This document shows, one piece after another, positions 10,734 to 23,431 of a stretch of 64,000 nt of DNA. The position numbers were made by a program, and so were the translations under genes. Each line of letters starts with the position of its first letter. Within the stretch, counting starts at the first letter, position 1. The stretch is taken from positions 4,845,446 through 4,909,445 of the forward strand of contig JARDVN010000001.1 in the NCBI GenBank assembly GCA_028994555.1. Reading direction: 5' to 3'. This DNA is from Citrobacter amalonaticus (lineage in GTDB: Bacteria; Pseudomonadota; Gammaproteobacteria; Enterobacterales; Enterobacteriaceae). Under the pieces are notes generated by a model. It saw only the letters and a list, made by a program, of their open reading frames with translations, was not told where the DNA came from and ran no database searches.

Positions 10734-11747
10734 CTAACAACCGACAATCGGTGTAAGAGAGTCGCGGCGGATCAGCGTGCCAGTGAAGCTTTTTGGTGGC
10801 GTGAACGCCCCGCCGTCCAGCATAAAAATGAGTCGCCCAATGGTCTCCTGAATCATCTCCGTCACCGGGATTTTGACACTGGAGAGCGCCGGTATGGTGT
10901 AGGGCGCCATCGCGATATCATCGAAACCGATCACCGACACCTGCGATGGTACGGCCAGCCCATTATCATGTAACTGTTTGATGGCCCCAATCGCCATGTC
11001 GTCATTGCTGGCCACCAGCGCGCTGAACGTCACGTCGCGAGAAAGCAGCGTTTCCACCCCGGCGGCACCGCAGGCAGGAGTCCATTTCCCCTTGACGATG
11101 AGGTCGTCATTGACGGCGATACCGTGTCGGGTCAGCGCCTCTTTATACCCCGACAGGCGTTCAACCCCGGTGGGTGAGTCCATTGAGCCGGTGATAAACG
11201 CAATCTGCTGGTGGCCTGCGGCAATCAGTTCCGCCACGGCGTTATAGCTGGTTTGCTTTTGATCGCACCAGACGCAGTGGCTGCTGTTTTTCCGTAACCG
11301 GCGGTTAAGCACCATAATCGGCTGCGAGTGGCTGTCGATTATGTCATCTATCTCATCCACGCTGAGAAAACGCGGGTAAATCATGATGGCGTCACAACGT
11401 AAATCCAGCAGATACTGGATCGCCTGACGCTCCTCCTGCGCGCTGTGTTTGCCATCGGCAAGCAGAAGCTGACGCCCTTTATCTTCCGCCATCCGCGCGG
11501 TATGAAACAGCAGTTCGCTAAAATAGACGCCGTGGTAGAGGGTGTTAGTCACCACCAGCCCCAGCGTCTGACTGGTTTTCGCCGCCAGGCTACGCGCCAG
11601 CAGGTTAGGCCGATAGCCACTCTCCTCAATCGCCTGAAATACGCGGTCCTTCGTCTCCTGGCTGACGTAGCCATTCCCTGAAAGCACCCGCGAGACCGTC
11701 GCCTTCGACACCCCGGCCCGCTGCGCTACCTCCAGCATCGTCGTCAT
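10734..11747 (-). CDS. ascG: LacI-family repressor AscG
   Basis: Repressor of the cryptic aryl-beta-glucoside (arbutin, salicin, cellobiose) operon ascFB. It has 337 residues, as in E. coli (336). The N-terminal helix-turn-helix MLEVAQRAGVSKATVSRVLS is followed by the hinge NLLARSLAAK and a periplasmic-binding-protein-like sugar domain (LVVTNTLYHGVYF to the end). Translation may start at residue 1 or at Met4. It is transcribed divergently from ascF, with operator-like elements between. Confidence 0.95.
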   Translation of the reverse strand: MTTMLEVAQRAGVSKATVSRVLSGNGYVSQETKDRVFQAIEESGYRPNLLARSLAAKTSQTLGLVVTNTLYHGVYFSELLFHTARMAEDKGRQLLLADGKHSAQEERQAIQYLLDLRCDAIMIYPRFLSVDEIDDIIDSHSQPIMVLNRRLRKNSSHCVWCDQKQTSYNAVAELIAAGHQQIAFITGSMDSPTGVERLSGYKEALTRHGIAVNDDLIVKGKWTPACGAAGVETLLSRDVTFSALVASNDDMAIGAIKQLHDNGLAVPSQVSVIGFDDIAMAPYTIPALSSVKIPVTEMIQETIGRLIFMLDGGAFTPPKSFTGTLIRRDSLTPIVGC

Positions 11748-11775
11748 AAGTTTTCTTCCTTTTCTCGCAATGAGA

Positions 11776-11789
11776 TGCAGTGTACTGCA
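11776..11789. promoter_or_regulatory. short inverted repeat in the ascG leader
   Basis: TGCAGT-GT-ACTGCA lies 29 bp upstream of the ascG start codon. It may be an operator half or a leader hairpin; assignment is open. Confidence 0.3.
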
Positions 11790-11835
11790 CCGCTACGTGG
11801 TTGTCTCAGATGCTAAAGCACGGCCAAAAACCACC

Positions 11836-11851
11836 AGTGACGAACATCACA
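11836..11851 (+). promoter_or_regulatory. CRP-like site upstream of ascF
   Basis: AGTGACGAACATCACA resembles the CRP consensus TGTGA-N6-TCACA, with a perfect right half and one mismatch plus shift in the left. Catabolite control of an asc operon is plausible; this is inference. Confidence 0.5.
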
Positions 11852-11912
11852 ATTACGAGCAATAACCAAAATTAATTCTTGCTGAAACAAAATAAACTAA
11901 TCATGATTTTGT

Positions 11913-11925
11913 GGAACCGGTTTCC
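11913..11925 (+). promoter_or_regulatory. probable AscG operator
   Basis: GGAACCGGTTTCC is a near-palindrome with a central CG, typical for LacI-family repressors, and lies 88 bp upstream of the ascF start, where an overlap with the promoter is expected. Confidence 0.6.
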
Positions 11926-12012
11926 CATGAACGTTTCATCACCGACGATCTCACGACCGATCATGCGGCAAAAATAAAACGTACCCTACTGATAAAACAG
12001 GATAAAAATCCT

Positions 12013-15324
<3,312 letters not shown>

Positions 15325-15333
<9 letters not shown>

Positions 15334-15353
15334 GGCCAGGACCGTCATCCGGC
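15325..15353. repeat. REP-like element between symE-like gene and hycI
   Basis: GCCGGATGA (15325-15333) and TCATCCGGC (15345-15353) form a perfect 9-bp stem between two convergent genes and can act as a bidirectional terminator or BIME element. Confidence 0.7.
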
Positions 15354-15359
15354 ATGAAA

Positions 15360-15824
15360 TCACGACGCCTCCAATTCCACGAAGCCGCCGTGGCCCTCCC
15401 AGCCGTCGAGACGCTGGTAAACGGTGTCGACGGCGTCCTTAATTGGCTGAGTCATAGGATAATAGAACCCGACGATATCCGGCTGAATCCCGAGAAAGAT
15501 CACCTCGCCGACGTCGTCTTTGAGCTGATCGACCAGATAATTCAGCGGCATATTGTGGGTGGTCATCATGAACATCTCGGCGATATCACCAGGATCGATA
15601 ATGCGGATCTCGCCGGGATTGAGCCCCATGTCGGTGGCATCTACGATCAACAGGCGATCCGGGTGCAGTTCGCGAATGGCGACGATGTCATTTTCCGGCG
15701 CGCTGCCGCCGTCGATCACGACCCAGTTTCCCTTCGCCTGTGCCGCGCATTTTTCTGCCAGCAGCGGGCCCGCGCCGTCATCGCCCATCATGCTGTTGCC
15801 TACACACAGTAAAACGTCAGTCAC
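15360..15824 (-). CDS. hycI: hydrogenase 3 maturation endopeptidase HycI
   Basis: Ni-dependent protease that removes the C-terminal extension of HycE after nickel insertion. It has 154 residues (E. coli 156). The N-terminal GNSMMGDDGAGP holds the conserved Asp of the HyaD/HycI family; further conserved acidic and His residues occur at DATDMG and TTHNMP. It is the last gene of the hyc operon, and its start overlaps the hycH end by 8 bp. Confidence 0.95.
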   Translation of the reverse strand: MTDVLLCVGNSMMGDDGAGPLLAEKCAAQAKGNWVVIDGGSAPENDIVAIRELHPDRLLIVDATDMGLNPGEIRIIDPGDIAEMFMMTTHNMPLNYLVDQLKDDVGEVIFLGIQPDIVGFYYPMTQPIKDAVDTVYQRLDGWEGHGGFVELEAS

Positions 15825-16227
15825 GCAGTCTCCTCACCATCAGGTAAATGGCGCTCTCCTGATGAATATCATGCAGCATGCTAAGCATCTGTTTACTCCA
15901 TGCCTGCTGCTCCGGGGTCTGTACCGCGAGCGCACGATCGAACGCGTGCGCCAGCATTTGCACATGATTAAAATCGATGACGATCTCGCCGTACTTCGGC
16001 ACCCCTTCCATTTTCCGACGGGCCACGCTGCCCTCTTCCAGCGTGGCAATCCACGCCAGATACGCCTCCCACGGGCAGGTCAGCGCGGCTTCCAGACAGT
16101 CGATGATCCCAAGGTGGTGACCAATCGCCAGGCTGTAATAGACAACCTGCTGCGCCTCGGCGGGCGTCGCATCGTTCTCATCAATAAACTTACGGCTCAG
16201 TTGACTGAACACCACTGTTTCACTCAT
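15817..16227 (-). CDS. hycH: formate hydrogenlyase maturation protein HycH
   Basis: Cytoplasmic assembly factor required for conversion of the HycE precursor. The 136 residues match the E. coli length and composition. There are no metal-binding motifs and the exact biochemical role is unknown even in E. coli. It overlaps hycG by 4 bp and hycI by 8 bp in the same operon. Confidence 0.94.
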   Translation of the reverse strand: MSETVVFSQLSRKFIDENDATPAEAQQVVYYSLAIGHHLGIIDCLEAALTCPWEAYLAWIATLEEGSVARRKMEGVPKYGEIVIDFNHVQMLAHAFDRALAVQTPEQQAWSKQMLSMLHDIHQESAIYLMVRRLRD

Positions 16228-16991
16228 CGGATTCGCGCCTCTTCGACAACCTGATTCAGGTGCGTGACAATCTCGGTCAGGCGCGGATCGCTTTCCGCTT
16301 CCAGCCAGCGCGCCACCTGATGTTCACCCTGACCGAGCTGGCGCAGGTAATCATCGGCTATCTGGCGGCCATAGCGATAACCGGCCAGTCGACGCGCCTC
16401 GCGATCGACCTTCACGCGCAGCGGCTGCACCATGTCCGGATGCAGAATCTCCGCGGGCTGATCGTCCAGTTCGCCAGGCGCTCGAGCGTGAATTTTCTGC
16501 TCCAGCAGGCCGAGCGCCATCGCAAAACCGTACAGCGTTGCCGCAGGCGTTGGCGGGCATCCCGGAATATACACATCCACCGGCACAATTTTGTCGGTGC
16601 CGCCCCAGACGCAGTACAGGTCATGGAAGATACCGCCGCTGTTGCCGCAGGCGCCGTATGAGATACAGATTTTCGGATCGGGCGCAGACTGCCAGGCACG
16701 CAGCGCCGGGGAGCGCATCGCGCGCGTAACCGCGCCGGTGAACAGCAGAATGTCCGCATGACGCGGTGACGGTACGACTTTGATACCAAAGCGTTCGGCG
16801 TCGAACAGCGGTGACAAGGTCGCGAAAATTTCAATTTCACAGCCGTTACAGCCGCCGCAGTCCACGCGGTAAACATAGGCTGAACGCTTGATGTTTTTCA
16901 GTAATGACGCCTTCATGCTGGCGATGGACTCATCCACCGTCATCGGTACCGGAATACCGTTTGCGTCACGCGGACCTAATAAATGGCTCAT
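16224..16991 (-). CDS. hycG: hydrogenase 3 small subunit HycG
   Basis: Carries the proximal [4Fe-4S] cluster next to the NiFe subunit in formate hydrogenlyase; homologous to NuoB of complex I. The 255 residues match E. coli. Cluster motifs are [29 protein letters not shown] and PGCPPTP. It overlaps hycF by one base and hycH by four. Confidence 0.96.
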   Translation of the reverse strand: MSHLLGPRDANGIPVPMTVDESIASMKASLLKNIKRSAYVYRVDCGGCNGCEIEIFATLSPLFDAERFGIKVVPSPRHADILLFTGAVTRAMRSPALRAWQSAPDPKICISYGACGNSGGIFHDLYCVWGGTDKIVPVDVYIPGCPPTPAATLYGFAMALGLLEQKIHARAPGELDDQPAEILHPDMVQPLRVKVDREARRLAGYRYGRQIADDYLRQLGQGEHQVARWLEAESDPRLTEIVTHLNQVVEEARIR

Positions 16992-17534
16992 CAGCTGGCC
17001 TCTTTCATATGGCGAGTCAGTTCAATTCGGTCGGACGGCACCAGGCACTTCTGACGCTTGCAGTCCGGGCAGGTCTCAAAGCTTTCGCGGTGATGCTCCG
17101 CGCGGCTGTCGCCGTTGTGCTTAAGCAGCGCAATGGCGTAATCAATCTCTTTCTGAACAGCGAAAGGACGATGGCATACGCGGCAGTTGCACAGCGCAAA
17201 ACGGGACTGCTGGAGGAAATCCTCTTTCTTCCACACCGCCAGCTCATACTCCTGCGAAAGCCTGATCGCCGCCGTCGGGCACACTTCTTCGCAGCGGGCG
17301 CAGAAGATGCAGCGACCGAGGTTGAACTGCCAGGCCAGTTCGCCGCTGACCAGATCGGTTTCCACCGTCAACGCATTCGACGGGCAGGCATTCACGCAGG
17401 CCGCACAACCAATGCACTGCTGCGGATTGTGCTCCGGCTTGCCGCGGAAGTTTTTATCAACTGCAATCGGCTCCAGCGGATAAGACGAAGTCGGTGCGCC
17501 GGTTTTGATGACTTTTTTTGATAAAGGTAAACAT
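16991..17534 (-). CDS. hycF: formate hydrogenlyase ferredoxin subunit HycF (one suspected frame error)
   Basis: NuoI-like subunit with two [4Fe-4S] clusters that links HycB to HycG. Downstream of the break the frame has [12 protein letters not shown] and [12 protein letters not shown]. Upstream, ATG 17532-17534 begins MFTFIK, then a T7 run on the plus strand (17513-17519; six expected) breaks the frame. With one base removed the protein is 180 residues, the E. coli length. A C-terminal CNCRVC plus CPDCKRQKC region may bind a further metal. Confidence 0.93.
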
Positions 17535-17543
17535 GGCGATTCC

Positions 17544-19253
17544 TTATTTCAGCGGCGAGTTTTTACGCTCAATGCTGTAGCGCTCAAGTTCTTTGTATGG
17601 CACGACTTTGCTCTTCTTCTTACGCACATCCACCACGGTCATGCGGTCAGTACAGGAGTAGCAAGGGTCAAGGCTACCGATAATCAGCGGTGCATCAGAA
17701 ACGGTGTTGCCGCGCAGCATGTAACGCAGGGTCGGCCAGTTGGCGTAAGTCGCCGCACGACAGCGCCAGCGGTACAGCTTCTGGTTGTCGCCGGTCATGC
17801 TCCAGTGAATATCATCACCGCGCGGCGCTTCGGAAAAGCCCAGCGCAAAGCGGTGTGGAATATAGGTGAAGCCTTCAACCATCAGCGGGCCGCCCGGCAG
17901 GTTGTCCAGACCGAAGTCGATCATATTCAGCGCGGTGTACACTTCGTTGATGCGCACTTTCAAACGAGAGATCACATCGCAGCCCTGTTCGCTGTGAACC
18001 GTCATCGGCAGCAGGCCGTAACCGACAAACGGGTGATCGGCGCGGGTGTCACGAGCGTGACCACTGGCGCGAACCATCGGCCCAACGTTACTGAAATCAC
18101 GCGCAATCTCTGGATCCAGACGACCAATTCCCACGGTGCGCTGTTCCATGTTCGGCGTACTGAGCAGCATATCCACCAGTTCCTGCACGTCACGACGCAT
18201 CTGCTGCGCCAGTTGACGGGTCTGGATCATGTCCTCTTTCAGCAGATCGCGACGAATCCCGCCAATCAGGTTCAGACCGTAGGTTTTACGCGCTCCGGTC
18301 AGGATCTCCGCCATCTTCATGGAGGTTTCGCGTACGCGGAAGAACTGCATAAAGCCGGAGTCAAAACCGGTGAAGTGACAGGCCAGGCCGAGGTTCAGCA
18401 GGTGGGAATGCAGACGCTCTACCTCCAGCAGAATGGCGCGGATCATCTGCGCGCGTTCCGGCACTGCGATGCCCATCGCGTTTTCAACGGAGGTGGTATA
18501 CGCGGTGCTGTGGGCAAAGCCGCAGATCCCGCATACGCGGTCCGACAGGAAGGTGACTTCGTTATAGCCCATCCGGGTTTCCGCCAGTTTCTCCATGCCA
18601 CGATGGACGTAGAACAGGCGGTAATCGGCGTCGATAATGTTTTCGCCGTCAACGAACAGGCGGAAGTGCCCGGGCTCATCTGAGGTGACGTGCAGCGGGC
18701 CAATCGGCACCACGTTATTTTTCTTGTCGCCCAGTTCGTTAATGAACTCGTAGGTTTCCGCATCGGTGGTCGGTGCCGGACGCTGACGATAATCCATACT
18801 GTCTTTACGCAACGGATAGAGTTCGTCCGGCCAGTCATCCGGCAACACCAGACGGCGTTCATCCGGCAGACCGACCGGGATCAGACCGTACATGTCGCGC
18901 ACTTCACGTTCGCCCCAGACGGCAGCCGGAACGCGCGGCGTGACGGACGGGAATTCCAGCTTATTGGCATCAACTTCAACACGTACCGTGATCCAGCATT
19001 TGGTGCCCTGCTCCATCGACAGCACGTAGTACACGGCATAATGACCGCAAAGTTGACGTTCATCGTTGCCGAACAGCACGGAGAGCCAGCCGCCCTGCTT
19101 GTAGTAAAGGAATTCGACCACTTCCGGCAGATAGTTGACCTTCACGGTGATGGTCAGCTGATCCCGGGTCTGCCAGGCTTCGTCCAGTACCACGCCAGGA
19201 AAAGCCTGGTGCAGTGCTGCAAGGTATTGTTGACCAATTTTTTCTTCAGACAT
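17544..19253 (-). CDS. hycE: hydrogenase 3 large subunit HycE
   Basis: NiFe catalytic subunit of formate hydrogenlyase, a fusion of NuoC-like (about 1-170) and NuoD-like domains. The 569 residues start at the ATG of MSEEKIGQQY; a TTG two codons upstream is rejected. Metal ligands are the CxxC motifs in RVCGICGFAHS and DPCYSCTDR. The 32 residues after DPCYSCTDR, starting MTVVDVRKKK, are the extension removed by HycI. Mature enzyme faces the cytoplasm on the HycCD membrane arm. Confidence 0.97.
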   Translation of the reverse strand: MSEEKIGQQYLAALHQAFPGVVLDEAWQTRDQLTITVKVNYLPEVVEFLYYKQGGWLSVLFGNDERQLCGHYAVYYVLSMEQGTKCWITVRVEVDANKLEFPSVTPRVPAAVWGEREVRDMYGLIPVGLPDERRLVLPDDWPDELYPLRKDSMDYRQRPAPTTDAETYEFINELGDKKNNVVPIGPLHVTSDEPGHFRLFVDGENIIDADYRLFYVHRGMEKLAETRMGYNEVTFLSDRVCGICGFAHSTAYTTSVENAMGIAVPERAQMIRAILLEVERLHSHLLNLGLACHFTGFDSGFMQFFRVRETSMKMAEILTGARKTYGLNLIGGIRRDLLKEDMIQTRQLAQQMRRDVQELVDMLLSTPNMEQRTVGIGRLDPEIARDFSNVGPMVRASGHARDTRADHPFVGYGLLPMTVHSEQGCDVISRLKVRINEVYTALNMIDFGLDNLPGGPLMVEGFTYIPHRFALGFSEAPRGDDIHWSMTGDNQKLYRWRCRAATYANWPTLRYMLRGNTVSDAPLIIGSLDPCYSCTDRMTVVDVRKKKSKVVPYKELERYSIERKNSPLK

Positions 19254-19270
19254 GCTCAAACTCTCTTAAA

Positions 19271-20194
19271 TCACGCCACCAGCAAGGAGACGAAGGCTAA
19301 AAACGCAAACCCAAATCCGGCCCAGGTCACGCGTGAAGTGGCGCAAAAACGCAGACGCGCCATGCTGTTTTCGAACAGGGCAATCACCAGCACGCCGACC
19401 AACAGCTTGACGATGGCAATCACCAGCGCCAGCAGCAATCCACCTGCGCTGAACGTTTCCATCTGTCCCCACGGCAGGAACACGCCGACAAACATTTGCA
19501 GCACCACCAGCTGTTTGAGACTAATGCCCCACTTCAGCACCGCGAAGCCGCTGCCGCTGTATTCGGTCAGCGGGCCTTCCTGCAACTCCTGCTCCGCTTC
19601 CGCCAGATCGAACGGCAGTTTTCCCATTTCGATAAAGGTGGCGAACGCACAGGCGCACAGTGCCAAAATCAGCGGGATGCTGCGGGCTGCTGGCCAGTGA
19701 TAGATCGTATCGGTGATATTGCTGATATGGGTGGAACCCGCGACCTGCGCAGCGACCCACAGTCCCAGCAGCAGGATTGGCTCCACCAGCACGCCGAGCA
19801 TCGCTTCGCGACTGGCGCCGATTGCCGTGAACGGGCTACCGGTATCCAGACCAGCAATGGAAAAGAAGAAACGGGCAATGGCGAACAGATAAATCAACGT
19901 GATCAAATCGCCCAGTTGCGGCAGCGGTGACCCCACAGTCACCACCGGCAGCGCGGTGGCGATGGTCAGCATGACGCCCACCATCACAAACGGCGTCAGG
20001 CGAAAGACCCAGCCGGCATCCGCCGGCGCGACGCTCTGACGCCCCAGCAGTTTGATCAGGTCGCGATACTCCTGCAATACGCCAGGACCGCGACGATTGT
20101 GCAGACGGGCACGCGCCACGCGGGTTACGCCGGATAACAGCGGCGCGGCGGCAAAGAGCACCAGCGCCTGAATTAACGGATATAAAACACTCAT
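19271..20194 (-). CDS. hycD: formate hydrogenlyase membrane subunit HycD
   Basis: NuoH-like integral membrane protein of 307 residues (same as E. coli) with about eight TM helices; the conserved GPGVLQEYRDLIKLLGRQ loop contacts the small subunit. It forms the quinone-like-cavity side of the membrane arm with HycC. It is two bases from the hycC stop. Confidence 0.96.
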   Translation of the reverse strand: MSVLYPLIQALVLFAAAPLLSGVTRVARARLHNRRGPGVLQEYRDLIKLLGRQSVAPADAGWVFRLTPFVMVGVMLTIATALPVVTVGSPLPQLGDLITLIYLFAIARFFFSIAGLDTGSPFTAIGASREAMLGVLVEPILLLGLWVAAQVAGSTHISNITDTIYHWPAARSIPLILALCACAFATFIEMGKLPFDLAEAEQELQEGPLTEYSGSGFAVLKWGISLKQLVVLQMFVGVFLPWGQMETFSAGGLLLALVIAIVKLLVGVLVIALFENSMARLRFCATSRVTWAGFGFAFLAFVSLLVA

Positions 20195-20196
20195 TC

Positions 20197-22023
20197 TCAG
20201 GCTCCTCGTGAAACCACAATCACCACCAGCACCGCCAGCTCAATCAGCGCCAGGCGACGGAACAGAACCGGAGCAGCCGCGTTCTGCCAGCCCGGAATCA
20301 GCGATACCGGATTGAGCCATTTACGCAGTCTGAGGATCGGCGCAAAGGCCTCTTTTACCGGCATCGCGAAACCATGCGCGGTAATGACCATCGACTGCTC
20401 GTGATCGTAGCCGCAGACCCATGCCGTACCGCGTGAACGCGACGGCAGACGGTTGCCTTTGAATATCGCCATGATGATGAACGGCAGCAGCGGACACGCG
20501 ATCAGCAACAGCGTGATCATCGGTTGTGAAACCGTGGTGTTGGCGGTTTCCAGCGGTAACGGCACTGCGGTCGCCAGCAGCGGCAGCAGCCACGGCGCGG
20601 CAACCCCGCCCAGCACACAGCAAATCGCCAGTGCCACGACGCTGACGCCCATCAGGAGAGGCGCACAGCAGGCGTTTTCCGCTTCTTTCGTGCGCGGCGC
20701 GCCGAGGAAGGTCACGCCATACACTTTCGCCATACACATCACCGCCAGCGCACCGGTGATCGCCAGTCCAACCGCCAGTAATGGCCCCAGCAGACGACCA
20801 ATAAATGCGCCGCTGTTGCCCAGTTTGAAGAAGGACTGATAGATAACCCATTCGCCGGCAAAGCCGTTCAGCGGCGGCAATGCAGCCATCGCCATCAGCC
20901 CCACCAGCATTGCAATGGAAATGACCGGCATGCGCTTGCCGATGCCGCCCAGTTTTTCGATATCGCGATGCCCGGTACGAAACCAGATGCTGCCCGCACC
21001 GAGGAACAGTACGCTTTTGAACAGGCTATGGTTCACCTGGTGATAAAGCCCACCGGTCAGGCCCAGCGCAATCAGCGTCGGTTGATTGAGCGCAATCCCG
21101 GTTACGCCAGCCCCCAGACCGAGCAGAATAATGCCGATGTTTTCCAGGGTGTGATACGCCAGCAGGCGCTGAATATTGTGCTCCATCAGCGCATACAGAC
21201 CGCCAACAAACGCGGTGATCATGCCGAGCACCAGCAGCAGCACGCCCCACCACAGCGGCGCATTACCGCCAATCAGCGATAGCGAGAGAATGCCCAGCAG
21301 ACCGACCTTCATCACCACGGTGGAGAACAGGGCTGCCGCCGGAGCGCTGGCATTCGCGTGTGCCTGCGGCACCCATCCGTGGAGTGGAATAATCCCGGCC
21401 AGCAGACCAAAACCCGCCACGCCGAGCAGCCAGATGTCAGAACCCAGCGGCAGCTCCTGGGTACGCAGGTCGAGCAGGCGTAACTCCAGCGTGCCGTAGC
21501 GCTGCCATACCAGATAGCAGGCAATCGCCAGCAGCAGCGTACCGAGACGCCCCAACGCGAACCACAGCTTGCCTTCTTTGCTGCATCCGGTCAGGAACAC
21601 CGCACTCAGCGCCATGATTTCCGCCATCACCACCAGCGTGCCAAGATTGCTGGCGGCAACCGCGCACACCGCCGCGGCCATCAGCAGATTCACCAGCAGG
21701 CCGTTAGCTTTCACCTGCGGATGGCGATGCCAGTCGATGTTGTACAGACTGACGAACAGTCCACACAGCCCCAGCGTAATCAGCCAGATGGCATTCAATG
21801 GGGTGATTTGTACGCTGTGACCGATAAACGGCATCACGCCGCGCACCGCGACAGCGTTGATGAGCACGGAGAAACCCGCCGCGGCGGTACACAAGCTCCC
21901 CACCGCGCCGCCCACGCCAGCAATCCAGCCGCTCAGCGCTTTATGAAAAGAGAACAGAAATGCCAGGACGGCGGCAGCGGCAAACCAGGCCACGCCGCTG
22001 GCGATCAGTGAAATTGCGCTCAT
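20197..22023 (-). CDS. hycC: formate hydrogenlyase membrane subunit HycC
   Basis: Antiporter-like membrane subunit related to NuoL/M/N, 608 residues with 14 or more predicted TM helices. Conserved features of the family are the charged residues around MALSAVFLTG, HGWVPQAHANA and YHTLENIGIILLG, and the long C-terminal portion. It is thought to anchor the soluble arm and may couple H2 evolution to ion movement. It overlaps hycB by four bases. Confidence 0.96.
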   Translation of the reverse strand: MSAISLIASGVAWFAAAAVLAFLFSFHKALSGWIAGVGGAVGSLCTAAAGFSVLINAVAVRGVMPFIGHSVQITPLNAIWLITLGLCGLFVSLYNIDWHRHPQVKANGLLVNLLMAAAVCAVAASNLGTLVVMAEIMALSAVFLTGCSKEGKLWFALGRLGTLLLAIACYLVWQRYGTLELRLLDLRTQELPLGSDIWLLGVAGFGLLAGIIPLHGWVPQAHANASAPAAALFSTVVMKVGLLGILSLSLIGGNAPLWWGVLLLVLGMITAFVGGLYALMEHNIQRLLAYHTLENIGIILLGLGAGVTGIALNQPTLIALGLTGGLYHQVNHSLFKSVLFLGAGSIWFRTGHRDIEKLGGIGKRMPVISIAMLVGLMAMAALPPLNGFAGEWVIYQSFFKLGNSGAFIGRLLGPLLAVGLAITGALAVMCMAKVYGVTFLGAPRTKEAENACCAPLLMGVSVVALAICCVLGGVAAPWLLPLLATAVPLPLETANTTVSQPMITLLLIACPLLPFIIMAIFKGNRLPSRSRGTAWVCGYDHEQSMVITAHGFAMPVKEAFAPILRLRKWLNPVSLIPGWQNAAAPVLFRRLALIELAVLVVIVVSRGA

Positions 22024-22631
22024 TTTGCCTCCCCACTCTGCGCCTGCTGAAACAAGGTGAGATCGCCGAAGTCGGTATTGAAAGTCAGCTCACGTTTGCG
22101 TTTACTGGCGCGGGCGATGTCCATGTTATTCACCAGATGCAGGGCTTTGGTCGGGCACATCCGCACGCAGGCTGGCCCTTGTTCGTCAAAGCTGCACAGA
22201 TCGCATTTCACCGCGATAGCCCGCACGCCCGGAACCCAGTCCAGCAACGTGCTGACGCGAGCCGGCGCGGGGGGAGCTGGTGGAGCTTTCGACGTATTGG
22301 CGTTGGCCGGGATATGCAGCGGACGGCTGCCGGAAAATTCGATCGCGCCAAACGGACAGGCAATGCCGCACAGTTTGCAGCTTACACACAGGCTTTCATT
22401 AAGCTGTACGGCGCCCTCCACCCGGTTAATCGCGTTAACCGGACAAACGGTAGCGCAAGGCGCATCTTCACAATGGTGGCAAAGCTGCGGCGCGGATTCT
22501 TTTTCATTTAACATCACTTTCAGACGCGGCATAGACTGCAGGCCGTGCTGGCGATGCGTCTCTGAACAGGCGGCCTCACAGGTGTGACAACCGATACAGA
22601 GCGTGGAGTCAGCAATTACAAAACGATTCAC
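22020..22631 (-). CDS. hycB: formate hydrogenlyase electron-transfer subunit HycB
   Basis: Four-[4Fe-4S] ferredoxin-like protein of 203 residues that takes electrons from formate dehydrogenase H (FdhF). Motifs in order: CIGCHTCEAAC, CHHCEDAPCATVC, CVSCKLCGIACPFG and CDLCSFDEQGPACVRMC. It is close to HydN of this window (both start MNRF and end in four clusters). It is second gene of the hyc operon after a 128-bp spacer. Confidence 0.96.
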   Translation of the reverse strand: MNRFVIADSTLCIGCHTCEAACSETHRQHGLQSMPRLKVMLNEKESAPQLCHHCEDAPCATVCPVNAINRVEGAVQLNESLCVSCKLCGIACPFGAIEFSGSRPLHIPANANTSKAPPAPPAPARVSTLLDWVPGVRAIAVKCDLCSFDEQGPACVRMCPTKALHLVNNMDIARASKRKRELTFNTDFGDLTLFQQAQSGEAK

Positions 22632-22680
22632 CAGGCATTCCTCAGGTGATAGTCATTTTTGACGAAAACATGCCGACGAG

Positions 22681-22746
22681 ATGTCAGTTTCGACACTGTT
22701 CGACATATCTGTCCCTCAATTCGTCGTGACGACCAACGACACGACG
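22681..22746. promoter_or_regulatory. FhlA/IHF-type control region between hycA and hycB
   Basis: The 128-bp hycA-hycB spacer contains TTTCGACA and GTTCGACA in tandem (22688-22705) and the inverted pair CGTCGTG/CACGACG (22722-22728, 22740-22746). In E. coli an FhlA activating site for the divergent promoters lies in this spacer; the exact bases bound here are inferred. Confidence 0.45.
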
Positions 22747-22759
22747 CAAAGCACCGCCT

Positions 22760-23221
22760 TCAGGCCGCCGGATTTTGTTCCGCCACCAGTTGGCTCAGAT
22801 TGATCGGCGAACCGGTTTCGACAGCGGCATACAGACGGTCATAGACGCTGGAGATTTTGTCGAGATAGTGCTCCAGCACCTGCTCGCGATTGCGGTTGCT
22901 GACCTGCTCATCGACTTTGCCGTCAATACTCAACTGCGCCTGCGCAACCAGTTGTTTATCTTCGCCATCTTTGGTTTCGACGTAGTACTCAATGGTGTGG
23001 CTGTTAAAGCCATCCGCCAGCGTGACGTAAATACGAAAGTGTTCGAACAGCACGAAGCAGAGATCTTTATCCGGCGCGCAGCTCATCGCGTGATGCAGGC
23101 GCGCTTTCGACAGGGTGATCCCCTGAACCAGCGAGTTGCAGTAAATATGCCACTGGTCCTGTAGGCGACGATGCCGCTGCGCGATGTAATCGGCTTTTTC
23201 GCTTATTTCCCAAATAGTCAT
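22760..23221 (-). CDS. hycA: formate hydrogenlyase regulatory protein HycA
   Basis: Negative regulator that antagonises FhlA activation of the formate regulon. The 153 residues match E. coli. It has no recognisable DNA-binding motif and probably acts on FhlA by protein contact. It is first gene of the hyc operon, divergent from hypA, with its own sigma54 promoter about 36-50 bp upstream. Confidence 0.95.
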   Translation of the reverse strand: MTIWEISEKADYIAQRHRRLQDQWHIYCNSLVQGITLSKARLHHAMSCAPDKDLCFVLFEHFRIYVTLADGFNSHTIEYYVETKDGEDKQLVAQAQLSIDGKVDEQVSNRNREQVLEHYLDKISSVYDRLYAAVETGSPINLSQLVAEQNPAA

Positions 23222-23256
23222 GTCAGGTTACCCGTTTAACAGAGATAGCCTGCCAT

Positions 23257-23274
23257 AAGCATTTTCCATGCCAG
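23257..23274 (-). promoter_or_regulatory. sigma54 promoter of the hyc operon
   Basis: On the minus strand TGGCATGGAAAATGCT has GG at 23272-23271 and GC at 23260-23259, ten bases apart. It precedes hycA by about 37 bp. Confidence 0.88.
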
Positions 23275-23314
23275 TTTTTAACCATTTGTTTTTTCATGAA
23301 TTTAAAAATAAATG

Positions 23315-23375
23315 ACGGCTGTCGACGCCGCGATGACATGTCATTTCGTCATCATCGTCATTGACAAGCACACCC
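23315..23375. promoter_or_regulatory. FhlA upstream activating region between hyc and hyp
   Basis: The stretch contains TGTCGACGCCGCGATGACA and then GTCATTTCGTCATCATCGTC, with repeated TGTCG/GTCAT elements. It lies between the two divergent sigma54 promoters, where E. coli FhlA binds. The CATTTCG half agrees with the reported FhlA target; borders are approximate. Confidence 0.6.
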
Positions 23376-23385
23376 AATTTTCAGG

Positions 23386-23403
23386 CTGGCATAATTATTG
23401 CTT
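23386..23403 (+). promoter_or_regulatory. sigma54 promoter of the hyp operon
   Basis: CTGGCATAATTATTGCTT has GG at 23388-23389 and GC at 23400-23401, ten bases apart. It precedes the hypA start by about 30 bp. Confidence 0.92.
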
Positions 23404-23431
23404 AACCCTGCCCATCATATCGGGAGGCACT

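Noticed and set aside
11911..12012. N-terminal extension of AscF from GTG 11911
   Set aside because: It begins in the probable operator; the family begins at MSKNYAALARS with the ATG at 12013.
17505..18683. 392-codon open frame opposite hycE
   Set aside because: Mirror of hycE codons; no homology features, and it crosses the hycF-hycE junction.
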